Source of the DNA: Combretum micranthum
Lineage: Eukaryota; Streptophyta; Magnoliopsida; Myrtales; Combretaceae
Reading direction: 5' to 3'
Length of the DNA: 64,000 nt
Assembly: GCA_024138025.1 (NCBI GenBank)
Contig: JAMXBD010001096.1
Coordinates: forward strand, 310,001 to 374,000
Under the pieces are notes generated by a model. It searched no databases. It was given only the letters and a program-made list of their open reading frames with translations, and had not been told where the DNA came from. Numbering within the stretch: the first letter of the stretch is position 1; every line of letters begins with the position of its first letter. This document shows, piece after piece, positions 21,549-33,481 of the stretch. Position numbers and translations under genes: made by a program.

Positions 21549-24510
21549 AGTTTGGGTAAAGGATAGATCATAGTACGAAGGAGTACGAAGATTGGATTAA
21601 GAACAATGTAAGAGGAGAAACAAAAGTTTGAACAAAACAAAAGAGGACAAGGAACTAAAAGGTCAGAATGAGAGAAGCCTAATCAGGGTCCTCACATGGG
21701 GTAAAGGAAACAATCACAATAATCAAAATGGCATAAGTGGGGGAAAAAAATGGAAATGACTACTAATGCTATGAAGATCATGATGATATTATCTTGGAAA
21801 AGAACAACACATTAAATCCCAAATATATTGAAATGATAGAAAACCAACCATTTTAGTTTAAACAAAAGGTTAATAAGGATAGAGGTTGAAACATAACACA
21901 AAATAAAGTAAATAAACTTACAAAGGTAAAGAGTATTACACAAAAAAATGCCAAGGTGCACTCAATTGGCAATGGCTATCAGGATTTTACACAAGAACTC
22001 TTAAATCCAGTAACATTATATAGCGGACTCTCTTATGAGAATAGTAGTAAAACTGACTCTAAACATCTTAGTGGATGTACCAAGGAGAGTGAACAAAATA
22101 CCACAAATCCAAGTCAAGTCAACCTTCCCTGAGGAAAGAATAATTGTGGAGCATTTTGTGCACAAACTCCAAACAGTGAAAAAAAGTAGAATTATAAGTG
22201 TTATACTCGAGGGAAGAAGAAACGAGATTACACTTGATTCCAGCGACAACAAGCGTAATGGGATTAGGGAAACAGATGATATGAGAATTAGTATGAAGGA
22301 TATCAACAAAGGAGCTTGCACTAGTAGGTGTACTAGTAGCTCAGGTGGTGAGCTACCTAGATGAGGAGAAGCTATAGAATTGGGTGGTTAAGCCAAATGA
22401 AGAGACACCTCTAATGGTAAAGACATATTTTTAATTTTTTACCCATGTGTGTTGAAAATGGAATTATTGAGATTTAAGAGATTGGATGTGTGCAAAATGT
22501 CATGGCAAAGGATCATCATTTCAATGATGAACACTGTAATGACGGACATTGATGTTATTTAATTTAGGTGATATTTGTTGTGTTCTATTTAAGGTTTTGG
22601 CATGGAATAAGTGGGGTTCTCCACTCAATCTTAGAATGCAAACAGTAAACCTATTAGTAAGTGCTTGTGAACCTTATATGGTTATGTTTATGAAAATGTG
22701 GATAAATGAGTAAGAAGTGGAGCAACTAAGTCAAAGGTTGAATTTTAACAAATACTTCAATGTTGATGTTGTTGGGTTTTTGAGATAGCATTGTTGTACT
22801 ATGCAATGAAAGGGTATCTTGGCTAAATGTCTCTTTTCTTCGATTTAAGAAGCTCAATTTTTGCTCTGAGTATGTAACTCAAACTTTTTGGTTATTTTGT
22901 TACCACTATCTATGCTTACCCACATTTTAAAGAAAGAGGCAAGTTATGGGAGAATTTAGAGGAAGTAGCTAAGACTTTAAATGGTCCATAGGCCATCATA
23001 GGGGATTTTGATGTGATTATTAATGAAAAATGAAAAGTGGGGTGGAAGTAGTCTTAATCAATACGGAGCATGTATATATCAAAGTTGTATGAATAGATGT
23101 GGCATGGTGAATGTGGGCTTTGTTGGTCCCTTTTTTACTTTGTGTAAAATGAGAACAAAGTTAGTGGATCTAATCAAAACAAGAACTGATAGGGCCTTAG
23201 GCTAACCTACAGTGGCTTTAATGTTTTTCAGAAGCAAAAATTGTTTCATTTGAGTCACTCTTAATTGGATTATAAGCTAATTGTCCTTAACACATGGCCA
23301 TGCGATGATCATGTGTGGCGACCATTCAAGTTTCAAAATATGTGGTTAGGTCATCTAGGTTCAAACATTTAGCCCAAAGTAATTGGGTAAAAAATCTCAA
23401 CCTATTGGTTAATCTAGATCAAATCAAAGGGAAAATCCAAGTGTAGAATAAAGAAACTTTTGGCGTTATTCCAAAGAGGAAAGATGAACTTGAGAAAATT
23501 CGGAGTCTATAGAAGAAGAGTAGTTATAATTTGGGACAAGAGTCCTTTAATAAAATAAACTTCCTATAGTAGGAATTGAATATAGTTTTGCATAATAATC
23601 AGTTGTTATGGGCAGCTAGACCTAGGATGAAATAGATAGTAGAGGGGGGAAGAAATTTCGAGTACTTCCATGCCATCACAATGGCAAGAAGATCAATGAA
23701 CAAAATTTGGGGATTGAATGATGATGATGGGCAATGGATTAAGGAGGAGAAAGGAATTAAGAAACTGACAATTAATTAATTCTTTACATTATTTCAATTA
23801 GTTAAAAATGAAGAGGAGAGAAGCTAGTGAAGTAGGAGGGCCTAAGCTATCAAACTCACAGAGGAGGAGACTAGATGGGAAATTGAAGTTTGTTAAGAGC
23901 ATCAACAAAGATAAAACTCCTGGGTGGAATGGTTTTAATGAACTTCTTTAGAACCTTTATTGGGATAGGAACAAAAGGATACGTGAAAAAATGGAAAATC
24001 TACTTTGGATTCAACAGGTGAAAAGTATAAGTAATGAATTTTGGAGTCACTATAGAAGGTCAAAAACAAAGAATAGAAAATAGCTAAAGGATAACTAGGT
24101 TGCTTCTTGAAATGATACAATCAAAGTAAGCTATGACATCATTTCATGACTCTAAAAGTGAGTGGTGTTGGGGCTATAGCCAGAGATCCTAATGGGCATT
24201 TTATTCGAGGATTCATGAAGCCTTTATTTGCCGAGTCACCTTAATCGCAAAAATTTAGATTATACTTGGAGTTTTAAAGCTCTGGAGAACTGGAATATAA
24301 GTAAACTACCTGCAAGGCAGCCATATATTAGGTTCTTAAACAAGATCTTGATATCAATCTAGTTCCATATGTGATTGTTCATTGCAGGTGGATGATGCAG
24401 ACACAACTGAGTTAGAACAAAGGGAAACCGATCTAGACTAGCAAAGATGTAAATTGGATAGCACATGACTTGGTAAAAGCAAGTAAAATTCTTTTAGTTA
24501 AACAACATTT
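21549..24510 (+). pseudogene. LINE ORF2 remnant (endonuclease, RT trace, RNase H)
   Basis: Plus-strand fragments in L1-type order. The apurinic endonuclease has KLWENLEEVAKTLNGP, the GDFD motif at 23001-23012, then WGGSSLNQYGAC, MNRCGMVNVGFVGPFFT and RTDRALG (22880-23205). A reverse-transcriptase trace DKTPGWNGFNE lies near 23905. RNase H-like pieces are GVGAIARDPNGHFIRGF (about 24165) and NWIAHDLVKAS (about 24450). Frameshifts and stops are numerous. It is the continuation of 14380-15256, displaced by the LTR element. No poly-A tail or target duplication was found at the 3' end. Confidence 0.8.
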
Positions 24511-25382
24511 TCAATCAAAACCATTTAATTATCTTTTGAATTTAATGTCAAACAACCTTGCTCACTACTTTAGATTATTTAATGAGATGAATGTAGATAA
24601 AGTGCTAAATGTGGCTAAATTTTTGTTATCTGATACAAATGACCAAGAACGATGCTCCAGTGTAGTCTTTTATGCTTCCCATTGTTGTTGTTTTGTAGGC
24701 CATGAGGTCTATTGCTTTCTGGTTTTTGAGCTCCATTTAGATTTAATAAAGTATCAGTTTACTAAAACAAATTCAATTCCCTATTGTTCCCTATAAAGGG
24801 GGAGTATGGCTATAGACAAATGGTGATATATCAACTCATATTCATTAAAACTACTTTATCAAAATAATATCTCAAGAATCATAACCAGGTTTTAAGGAAA
24901 AATATGAAAGTAACATGTGAAAAGAAAATAAAAAATAGGTTTGTATAAATGAAAACCAATGGAAACGATCATGAGAATGCAAACTAATGCTATTTAGCAC
25001 ATCTTAGGTCATGAATCCATATGTCAAAAAGCAATTATGGACCAAATTAATCTAGAAAGATGAAAATTTATATTCAAGTACGTACATAACCCTATATACT
25101 CTCCATGGTCTCACCGTTCCTATTAAGTGTGAAAAGAACAATAAATATCTTGCAACGTGCAATGCAGAGGAGTAGATTGCCTTCTAAAGGGCTATTGAAA
25201 AGAAAAGAAAAAAGATAGTTATCAAAAGATTAATCGTTACCCCTAAAAAGCTCCTCAATATGCTTTATCAAATAGTAGAGGCATGTAAGCAACATGCTAT
25301 TGTTTCATCAAAGAAACGCTAAGGGACAATCCAATTTAGCTTGACTTCTACTCATACTTCCTAGAGTGATCAAGCTTAATAA
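24511..25382. other. No gene recognised
   Basis: AT-rich spacer downstream of the LINE. A 108-codon open stretch at 24470-24796 begins in the RNase H tail of the LINE and then becomes unrecognisable. Confidence 0.5.
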
Positions 25383-25843
25383 GCTCAGCAAAACTTTTAA
25401 ATGATCTAATTTGCCTAATGAGTCCCTTAAAGAGTAATCAGAGCTTGGCAAAGACTAAATACTATCTACCTCCCTACAACAAGCCTCTCTAAGAGTAGTT
25501 TAAGTTTGGTGAAGACTTACATTGGTTTAACTTACCCAAAAAAGTCTCTTAAGGAGTAATCACCTCGAGAAAAGACCTAATACGATCTAGCTTACCTAAC
25601 GAGCCTCTTTAAGAATAAGTCAAGGCTTGGTGAAGACCTAGTATGATCTAACTTGCTCCAATGGCCCTCCCTTATGAAGTTTAAGCTTAGTTTAAACTCC
25701 ACACAATCTAACTTGCCTTAACAAATACCATAGAGAATTATATTAGCTCAGCAAAGACTTAATATGGTCTAAATTGCTTCCATAAGCCCCTCCAAGCCCT
25801 GCACCACTTAATAAAGGCTAGATGTGGCTTAGCAAAGCTCTCC
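25383..25843. repeat. Diverged ~60-bp minisatellite
   Basis: A motif like GCTTGGCAAAGACxxAxTATGATCTAxCTTGCC recurs with starts near 25383, 25443, 25504, 25562, 25625, 25685, 25746 and 25827. The spacing is 58-63 bp for the first seven units and about 81 bp for the last. Confidence 0.75.
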
Positions 25844-26180
25844 TAGCACACTTGTAACCTAAAAATGCATGACTCACCAAATGGAGAAGAAAAAAAAGGT
25901 AAACTCCAATAATAGATCACAACTATCAAATGAATAGCTTCATTAAGCCTAAATATGCCCCACAGCATAACTTGCCAAGCTATATATCTTTACTCAAAGT
26001 TAACAGATACTAAGTACAGTATGAACTTTTCTCAACTGACCACCCATTAGTCTCGCATGGAGTGTTACAAGGATTAGCCTATCACAATTAGCTTTCCTTT
26101 GATCTCAATCAATTTAGCTTGCTTTTACAAAACTATACTTCTAAGATCATTAACCTAAGGGTGAGTTTTCCTCCATATGG

Positions 26181-26185
26181 CATTA
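26181..26185. repeat. Target-site duplication CATTA (left)
   Basis: Exact partner at 36118-36122. Confidence 0.92.
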
Positions 26186-27853
26186 TGTTGGTCCCAAAAG
26201 AATGACCAAGAGGGGGGTGAATTGGTTATTAAAAATTTATTATTAAAAAATAATTTAGAAACACTCCTACTTAGTTAATCAAGTTTGAAATGGCTTAAGA
26301 CACGCTTGAAAATGATTGAACTTTTTTTAAGATCGTAATAATAAAAATTAACTCAAGCAAAAACAAATTCGCAAGATTAAAAAAAATTATTTTCAGCTAC
26401 TCTCTGACCAACTCTCTGAATTTAATCCACAGCACAAATAATTAAATAAAAATACACAAAATTAAAAGATAAGGTAGAGAAGATTGCAAAGTCAATTTAT
26501 AGAGGTTCCGCTTTGAGCGTTAGTCCTCTCTTCCAGCACCAAGCTGGGGACCCGGTCTTCCTCACCGGTATGTTGCACTATATCAGAAAACAATCAAGTT
26601 ACAACTTCCTTGCCAACACACTTGGCTTACAATGCACTCAGCTTGATTCTCTAAGCTTCTCCTCAAGCTAACAACCAATCTACTAAGCCTACTTGTAACT
26701 CTCAATCTCACATACAATGAGTAAATCTAAAACAATGGAAATAAAATATGAATCCTCAAAAGTTTCGAACAAAGTAAAACAATTAGTGTAACAAGGTTTT
26801 GCTCAGATGATGAAGCAGTATCTCTGTTTTCTTTTCTTTTTTTTTTTTTGTCACGATAAAAGTTGTTGTTCTTTGAGCATGGCTTGAAGAATATATTTGA
26901 ATTCATTCAACGGTTAGATTTCAAGAAGATAAGCTTGTCCCTTGATATTTTGCACAACATTCGGATAAGCTTGTTTTGACTCTCTAACCGATAATACTTT
27001 GAATATCACTTATCTTAATGTTGTTATCTTGTAATCTTCAGAAGATAAACTGGCTTATCTATAACATAGGAATCATTATCTCGTAATTTGAATTTGATCC
27101 TTGCACCATTGTTGACATCTTCTTCATAATTCACCTTCTGATTCTCGTATCCTGTAAGAATAGAATCGTGTCTTCTTTGTGAATAAATTCCTCTTGGTTC
27201 AACTCTATTCTTCAGACACATACTCATAAAATCTGGATCGTGTCTAAATTTTGTAAGTACTCCATATTATGCACACTAACTTTCTCCTCAAATATAATTC
27301 GTTGTGCAATCTCAAACGAAATGCCAACCTCATTAGCTCTTTTATAAACATAACACTGCGTGATGAAGACCAGATCCCTTCCTAATAAATAGTGTTCACA
27401 TTTTCTTTAACCATGCCTTAGTAGCAGAATTAGAGAACTCCTTTGGAACTCTAAAGTGTGAATCAACATCTCGGGCTTTATTGTCAAAAGCATGATGTTC
27501 CCAAAAATTGAAATTTGATTCCTCATGGATATTTGAACTAACTTTGTGGAACACATTTGAATGTATTACCCAAATACATTTAACTTTGATGCTAAGTCTT
27601 CAATTTGATAAAACAAAATTTTGTTCATTAATTCCTTAAACCGTAAAACTGTATGACCTTCTGATTCAGTCTCTAAGTAAACTTTTTGTTTGCTTATCAT
27701 GAGTAACCGTCTGAGTTAGTCTCTGACTTTAAGACTTTATTAATTCCTTTGAATATATTACTTCATAAAACACTGCACAACTTAACTTATTAGAAATACT
27801 AGAGATACTTGATCTTTTATTATCATCAAAACATATTTTAGGAGATCTTAACA
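26186..27853 (-). repeat. 3' LTR of the Sirevirus
   Basis: 1668 bp, starting TGTTGGTCCC and ending GGAGATCTTAACA. It is closely similar to 34463-36117. A 67-codon open stretch at 27024-27227 recurs in the other LTR and is not a gene. Confidence 0.93.
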
Positions 27854-27867
27854 TTCTTCCCCTTTTT
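27854..27867 (-). other. Polypurine tract adjacent to the 3' LTR
   Basis: The minus strand reads AAAAAGGGGAAGAA immediately before the LTR terminus. It serves as second-strand primer. Confidence 0.85.
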
Positions 27868-28070
27868 GATGACAACAAAACCTTTAAAAAATGATTTCAA
27901 AAATTGTAAGACAAGGTCATGGTTTTTTCAAAAGTATTCAAGGCATCTCAAAAAGTATCTCAATATATAACGTGATCATTCACAACATTCAGTGTGTTCA
28001 ATATAAACATCCAGATTTTCACGTTTTAGATTTATTACATTTTATTTTTGTTTTATTATTATTATTTATT

Positions 28071-28083
28071 TCTCCCCCTTTTT
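28071..28083 (-). other. Extra polypurine-tract copy
   Basis: The minus strand reads AAAAAGGGGGAGA preceded by GATGATAAC, about 210 bp internal to the functional tract. Multiple PPT copies are a Sirevirus trait. A weaker purine run lies near 28990-29003. Confidence 0.65.
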
Positions 28084-28234
28084 GTTATCATCATATAAAA
28101 TGAAAATGCTACCCCTTAACATATGTAAGAATCATAACATAAGTAATAAAAAGATTAAATATTAAAACATAGAAACTACATGATTAAAGTCCAACAAAAT
28201 AACCATCACATAGTTTTTTTTTTTTAAATTAACA

Positions 28235-30225
28235 TTACTTAAAATGAAAAACAACAAAAGTGTTTTTAATTTTTCTTCGGTGGGGGATGAATAGACTTCT
28301 TGGCTGCCATCTTCTTCCTTTGTGGAAAAGGACCAAGAAGTTGAATAGATAACTCTGAAGGAGATGGAGATGGATTGATAGGAATATGATTGCTCTGGAA
28401 ATAAGCTTTAAGAGCTTCTGAGAGAACAACTTCAGGAGCTTTTGGAGCTTGTGATGAAGGTGAAGGATTAACTGGCTTCACGTCCAAAGATGGTGCTTCA
28501 AAACCTCTTTCAATAGGAATTAGAGACAAAGTTGGAGATGGAATATGGCTGGCAGGAGGAGAGGATGTAGGAATATTTGGACCAGGTGGTGAATCTTCAA
28601 AGATAGGTTGTCTTTCATGTCAACTTCTTTAGATGGAGTGATAGAGGGATGTGAAGAAGTTGGAATAGTTTCCTTGACATATTTCTTCATCTCTCGCGTC
28701 ATTTCAGCTACAATCTCAGAAAACCTGCATAAGATTCATGATGTTCAGTGGAAGTTGTTTAGCTAAAGATTCCCCAGGACCTTCAAACAGTGCTTCTGAG
28801 TCACTTTCTGACTCTGAGCTTTTTGTTTTCTCATGTTTCTCCTTGATCTCAAATTTTCCTCCAATCCTAATAGAATGTTTTTTCTTTTTCTTTTCTGTCA
28901 CTATTTCCTTTCCTGCCCGCTTTGGAGGAGATTTTTCTTTCTTTTCTTCCTCAAGGGAACTATCTGAGTTACCCTCTGAGTGTAACAAACGCTCCCCCTT
29001 AACTAAAGACCTAATCTCGTCCCAGTTGAACTGCCTCTTGCTGAACTTGGGGTGAATGTTTCAAGCCACATCCTTAGCGAACCAAAAATTGTGCGTAACA
29101 TTAATGTTCATTTTCATAAGCACCATATCCCCAATTTTCTTTGGATATTGAGGATGTGAAGCACTTTTTGGCAGCTTGATCTCTTTAAACTTCAGCAATT
29201 TTATAATGAGACTTCCATAAGGCATATTTCCTCTAGTCCTCCACAAATGCCTTAAAATCATTCCAGGAAGATCTATTTTCAATCTTTTCTTAATGGAAAG
29301 GATTACTTTAGCTTCATTTTTGTTAATGGATGTGGAACTTCCATTCTTTGGAAGTAAACAGTCCATGACCACTTTGTGTAATAGCCTAATTAGCAATCTA
29401 AATTCAGTATTGAACTCATCCTTCTCAAGATAGCTTCCTACACCATCATTGATTTCTTTAAAAAGAGCATTCTTTTTGCAGAAATTAAAAACTCATCATC
29501 CTTCTCATCCTTTCATCCAAAACAGTCTATCAAGTCTTTCTTAGTTATGACAACTTTCTTTCCTCCTACTTAGGATTGCAATTTCAAATCCCAAACCAAA
29601 CTCAGATTGTCATAAAACTCTTTGACAATCTCTCTAGCAACTTCATCTTTCATATTACATAAATTCCTACAACTTATCTTATCTAACCAATCATGCCAGA
29701 AAAATCCATTTTCGGTGAAGAAAGGAAAATCTACATATGAATTCTCAAAAAGTTTTATAGGTTTGTACCTCTTGGAAACACTTGTCTCCTTTCGTTTCTT
29801 TTTTCCTTCTAGTTTCTGTTTTGACAAACCACCGGACCCTTTTCTTTTCTTTGAAACCTTTTCTTTTTTACTTTTTCTTGCATTTTTATCTCCTCAGAAC
29901 CTTCTGATTTGTTGTCTGAGTTCGGGTTTGAGTCTTCTTTTGAGTTCTTTGTAGATTCTCATGTTGTCTTATCCAGTGATTCGTAACTGGATTCACTCAC
30001 TTGCTTAGCTTCCTCCTTCTCTAGATTAACATCAGATGGTTGCATGTCTTGTTCCTTCTCTACATTTCCTTTTTGTTCTTCTTTATTCTTGGTTCATTTC
30101 TCTCGGATTATTCCATGCTCAAAGGATAAAGAATTCGATGTTTCAACACTAATTTCTACTTTTTCTTTTGGGGTTTTGGCTTTAGGAATCTTGAAAGCTA
30201 ATCTAGAAGATTTTCGTGGTGCCAT
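28235..30225 (-). pseudogene. Sirevirus extra (env-like) reading frame
   Basis: Starts at 30225 with MAPRKSSRLAFKIPKAKTPK just after RNase H. Long charged, lysine/glutamate/serine-rich stretches follow. A central conserved block (29570-29827) reads YVDFPFFTENGFFWHDWLDK and EVAREIVKEFYDNLSLV, as in the putative plant transposon protein domain that Sireviruses carry here. Later segments (28716-28988, 28266-28529) are Ser/Pro/Glu-rich. Frameshifts and stops interrupt it. No clear signal peptide or transmembrane segment was seen, so an envelope function is not supported. Confidence 0.7.
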
Positions 30226-30487
30226 GTTTGAGATAGAGAGGAAACATGAAAGATAGAGAGTGAGAAGGAATGAGAGATTTTGAAAAACAAAACTATACAG
30301 AGAGTGATAAAGACGAGGGAAAAGATATCTTGGAAAAGAGAAAATCCAACGGTTAGGGAGTGAAGTCTAGAAGTTGCCATGATGCACGTTCCTCATAAAA
30401 TTGCTGCACATTTTCTTTTATTTTTATTAATATTTATAATAATTATTATTATTATAAAAACTTTTTACTTTTACTATCATAAAAAAA

Positions 30488-30829
30488 TTAGAAAGGGTAA
30501 CACATCCCTATTTCATTTCTTAAAAATTCAAACCTTGATTTATCAAGAGGTTTTGTGAAAATATCTGCTAATTGATTTTTTGTAGAAATAAAATCAACAC
30601 CTATATTCCCATTTATTACATGATCTCTTATAAAATGATGTCTTATTTCAATATGTTTCGCCTTGGAATGATGTACTAAATTTTTTGTTAAATTAATTGC
30701 ACTTGTGTTATCACATTTAATAGAAATATTTTTATATAAAACACCATAATCTTCCATTTGTTGTTTAACCCAAAGAACTTGAGCACAACAATTTCCTAGA
30801 GGTACATATTCAGCCTCTACAGTTGACAA
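30488..30829 (-). pseudogene. Sirevirus RNase H
   Basis: Starts at the MSTVEAEYVPLGNCCAQVLW motif. It has KCDNTSAINLTKNLVHHSKA, KHIEIRHHFIRDHV, VDFISTKNQLADIFTKPLD and an end typical of copia RNase H. The preceding CKIDRKST block lies in 30895-31233, with a short shift between them. Confidence 0.9.
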
Positions 30830-30894
30830 AGCAATTGAATTTCGTTTCTTCGAAGACCATGATTTAATTTATCTCTAAGAAATTGACATGTCCC

Positions 30895-31233
30895 TTATGT
30901 GCTTTTTCTATCAATCTTACAACCAACATAATCGGCATCAGAAAAGCCAATAATTAACTCAGGTGGATGTGAAGTTTTATACTTCCAAGAGTTCGAACTT
31001 TCTGGTACATTAGCAAGTACTTCAAAATTACCTTCTGCGTGACCTTCTGATTTACCTTCCGAGGAATCAGATATTAGATTTTCAGAGATTGGTTCTTCTT
31101 TGTTTGAATCTGAAACAGCATTATCAGATGTATTCTTCATAGAAATATCATAATCATCACAATCATCTTTGATTGCTTCAACAAAACGTACATTAATTAA
31201 TTCTTCAATAATCTTAGATACTTTATTAAACAC
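30895..31233 (-). pseudogene. Integrase tail fused to RNase H by internal deletion
   Basis: One open frame runs from an acidic linker (SDSNKEEPISENLISDSSEG) through KTSHPPELIIG straight into FSDADYVGCKIDRKST. The first block normally lies just before the RT and the second begins RNase H. The whole polymerase, including the YVDD region, is missing between ELIIG and FSDAD (about 30945), and the frame is kept. Confidence 0.88.
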
Positions 31234-31377
31234 ACGTTAAGCTTTACTATTTAATGAATAGCCTAAGAAGATTGCTTCATCTGAACGTTCATAAAACTTT
31301 CTAAGGTTATGTATACTCTTTTTCACAAAGCATTTAGCACCAAATACATGAAAATAAGAAACACTAGGTTTTCTTCC

Positions 31378-31632
31378 TCAAATAATTTCATAAGCAGTTT
31401 TTGATGTAAAAGGTCTAATATAAACTCTATTTATGATGTAACATGCAGTTGCCACAGCTTCAGCCCATAAATTTTTTGAAACTCCACTTTCATTGAGCAT
31501 AGAACGAGTCATTTCTTGTATAATTCTATTTTTTCTTTCTACAACACCATTTTGTTGTGGTATGTAAGGAGCCAAAAAATTGTGGTTTATCCCATATTCA
31601 TCACAAAAAGAAATAAAATTAGCATTATCAAA
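31378..31632 (-). pseudogene. Sirevirus integrase core, C-terminal part
   Basis: APYIPQQNGVVERKNRIIQE supplies the catalytic glutamate region of the rve core, followed by LWAEAVATACYIINRV. It is shifted relative to the upstream integrase part near 31632. Confidence 0.9.
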
Positions 31633-32385
31633 TTATGTACCATGATATGATCTTATGGAAATAATTGAATAACCTTTTTCATTTTGAATTTGTTTGGCAA
31701 AAACTTGAAAAGCATCAAAAGTATCAGATTTATTTTTTAGAAACAACACCCATGTATATATTGAAAAATCATCAACTATAACAAGCCCATATTTATTTTC
31801 TCCAATACTTAAAATTCTTGTAGGACCAAAAAGATCCAAATGTAGCAATTCTAAAGGTCTTTTAGTAGAAATTACATTCTTACTTTTATGTGAAATAGAT
31901 CCCATCTTGTTTTTCATACATGTATCACATTTGATATCTTGTTTAATATGTATTTTTGGTACACCAACAACAAGATTGGTTTTAGATAATTTTTCAAGTT
32001 GATTGAAGTTAACATGTCCAAGACTTTTATGCCAAAGATATATATTGTCAAACATAGATAGAAAACAACATTCTGAGTCCATATCATAAGGTGTTATTAA
32101 ATATACATTTTTCTTTTGAAATCCCTCAAACATTTTAATATCATTAGCGTCAAATGCATAACATTTATTTTTCTCAAAAATCATCTTGTAACCTTTATCA
32201 CATAACTGACTTATGCTTAGTAAATTGTGTTTTAATCCTTTTACTAAGGAAACATTTTCTATTGCATGAGGAGGTTTTCCAATCATACCTGAAGCTATGA
32301 TTTTACCTCTACTATTATCTCCAAACTTTACGTATCCTTTTTCTTTCCATTCTAAGCTTGAGAACAAGGAAACATTACCTATCAT
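31633..32385 (-). pseudogene. Sirevirus protease tail, pre-integrase and integrase N-terminal part
   Basis: Protease C-terminal blocks (VKGLKHNLLSISQLCDKGY) are followed by the GAG-pre-integrase motif (LWHKSLGHVNFNQLEKLS), CDTCMKNKM, then the integrase core start HLDLFGP and VIVDDFSIYTWVLFLKNKSD with two catalytic aspartates. The protease active site, WYLDSGCSSHM, lies just upstream near 32395-32430 in a shifted frame. Confidence 0.9.
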
Positions 32386-33480
32386 ATGACTTGAGCACCC
32401 ACTATCTAGGTACCAAGTTCCTTTATATTAGCTCCTTGTTTCTGCAAAAGTTACAAAAAATGATCAAACCTTTTTAGGAACCCAAACAATCTTAGGTCCT
32501 TAATAAGATAAGCTCATTTTCCCATTATTCTTTACTTGTTCAAAATTGAGCTTATTTTTCTTGTAAAAGCAATACTTTTCAATATGTCCTATCTTATTGC
32601 AAAAGAAACATGCATAAGAGAATACATTATACCTCTGATTTTGAAAATGATGCCTCTGATGTCGAGAATTATATCTTTGATTTCGAAAATCATACTTCTG
32701 ATTTTGATATTTTATATTATACTTTGAATATTGATGATAACCATATTGTCTAGGATATGTGTTATTGTTTCCATACCTGTACCTTCTGCTATAATCTTTT
32801 CTTGGATATCCTTACTGTTGAAATATCCTTCTGACATACCCTCTGCTGCTAGTTTTATCTTTCTTCTTGATAGTTTTCTTTACCTCCGTATTTTTATTTT
32901 CACTTTTCACAAACACAGTTTTCTTGATACTACTGGATGAACTATCATTTCTATATCTAAGTCCATGTTTAATAAAAGCTAGTCTCTGGCTACTTATTAA
33001 CATTTTCAATTTTTCTTCACTTTCATTAAATTTGTTGAAGGTATTTTTTATTTCATGCGATAAACTCTCTACTCTTCCTTTTAGATTGTGAATCTCCTGT
33101 TTTAAAACACCATTTTCTTTCTTTAATACATCAAAATTGATGTATAGTTTTTCATTATTAGTTTTTAAAATATCATTCTCATCAGCAATAAGTTTTTTTG
33201 TTTGACTTAAAATGTCTTTTTCATTTCTTAGAAGATTATTTTCAATATCTAACTTAGATATTTTAACATTTTGTTTTTCAATAACTTTTAGGTTTTTTTT
33301 TTATTTCTACATACATTTCACAATCAGAAGTATTAGTTTCAAAGTCAGTGTGTACCTCAGATTTAGCCATTAGACACAAATTTGCTTCTTCCTCAGTTTC
33401 ACTGGTAGTCTCTGAATCAGCTTCTGATTAATCTAAATCACTCCAAGTCGCCATCATTGCCTTACTCTTCTTTTTGTACT
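32386..33480 (-). pseudogene. Sirevirus Gag C-terminal spacer with second zinc knuckle
   Basis: Stop-broken minus frames. They include a second CCHC knuckle (CFFCNKIGHIEKYC, about 32580-32625), which is typical for Sireviruses. Before it lies a short tandem RNQRYNSRHQR-like repeat, visible as ~21-bp DNA units at 32640-32720. Confidence 0.7.
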
Positions 33481-33481
33481 T

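Noticed and set aside
22016..22364. Overlapping open frames on both strands of about 100 codons
   Set aside because: Inside the decayed LINE between ORF1 and ORF2; no domain and no independent support.
25383..25843. CRISPR-like spaced repeats
   Set aside because: Plant nuclear context and whole-unit divergence show an ordinary minisatellite without unique spacers.
27024..27227. 67-codon frame, repeated at 35285-35482
   Set aside because: Both lie at the same place in the two Sirevirus LTRs; no protein similarity, so shared by LTR identity only.
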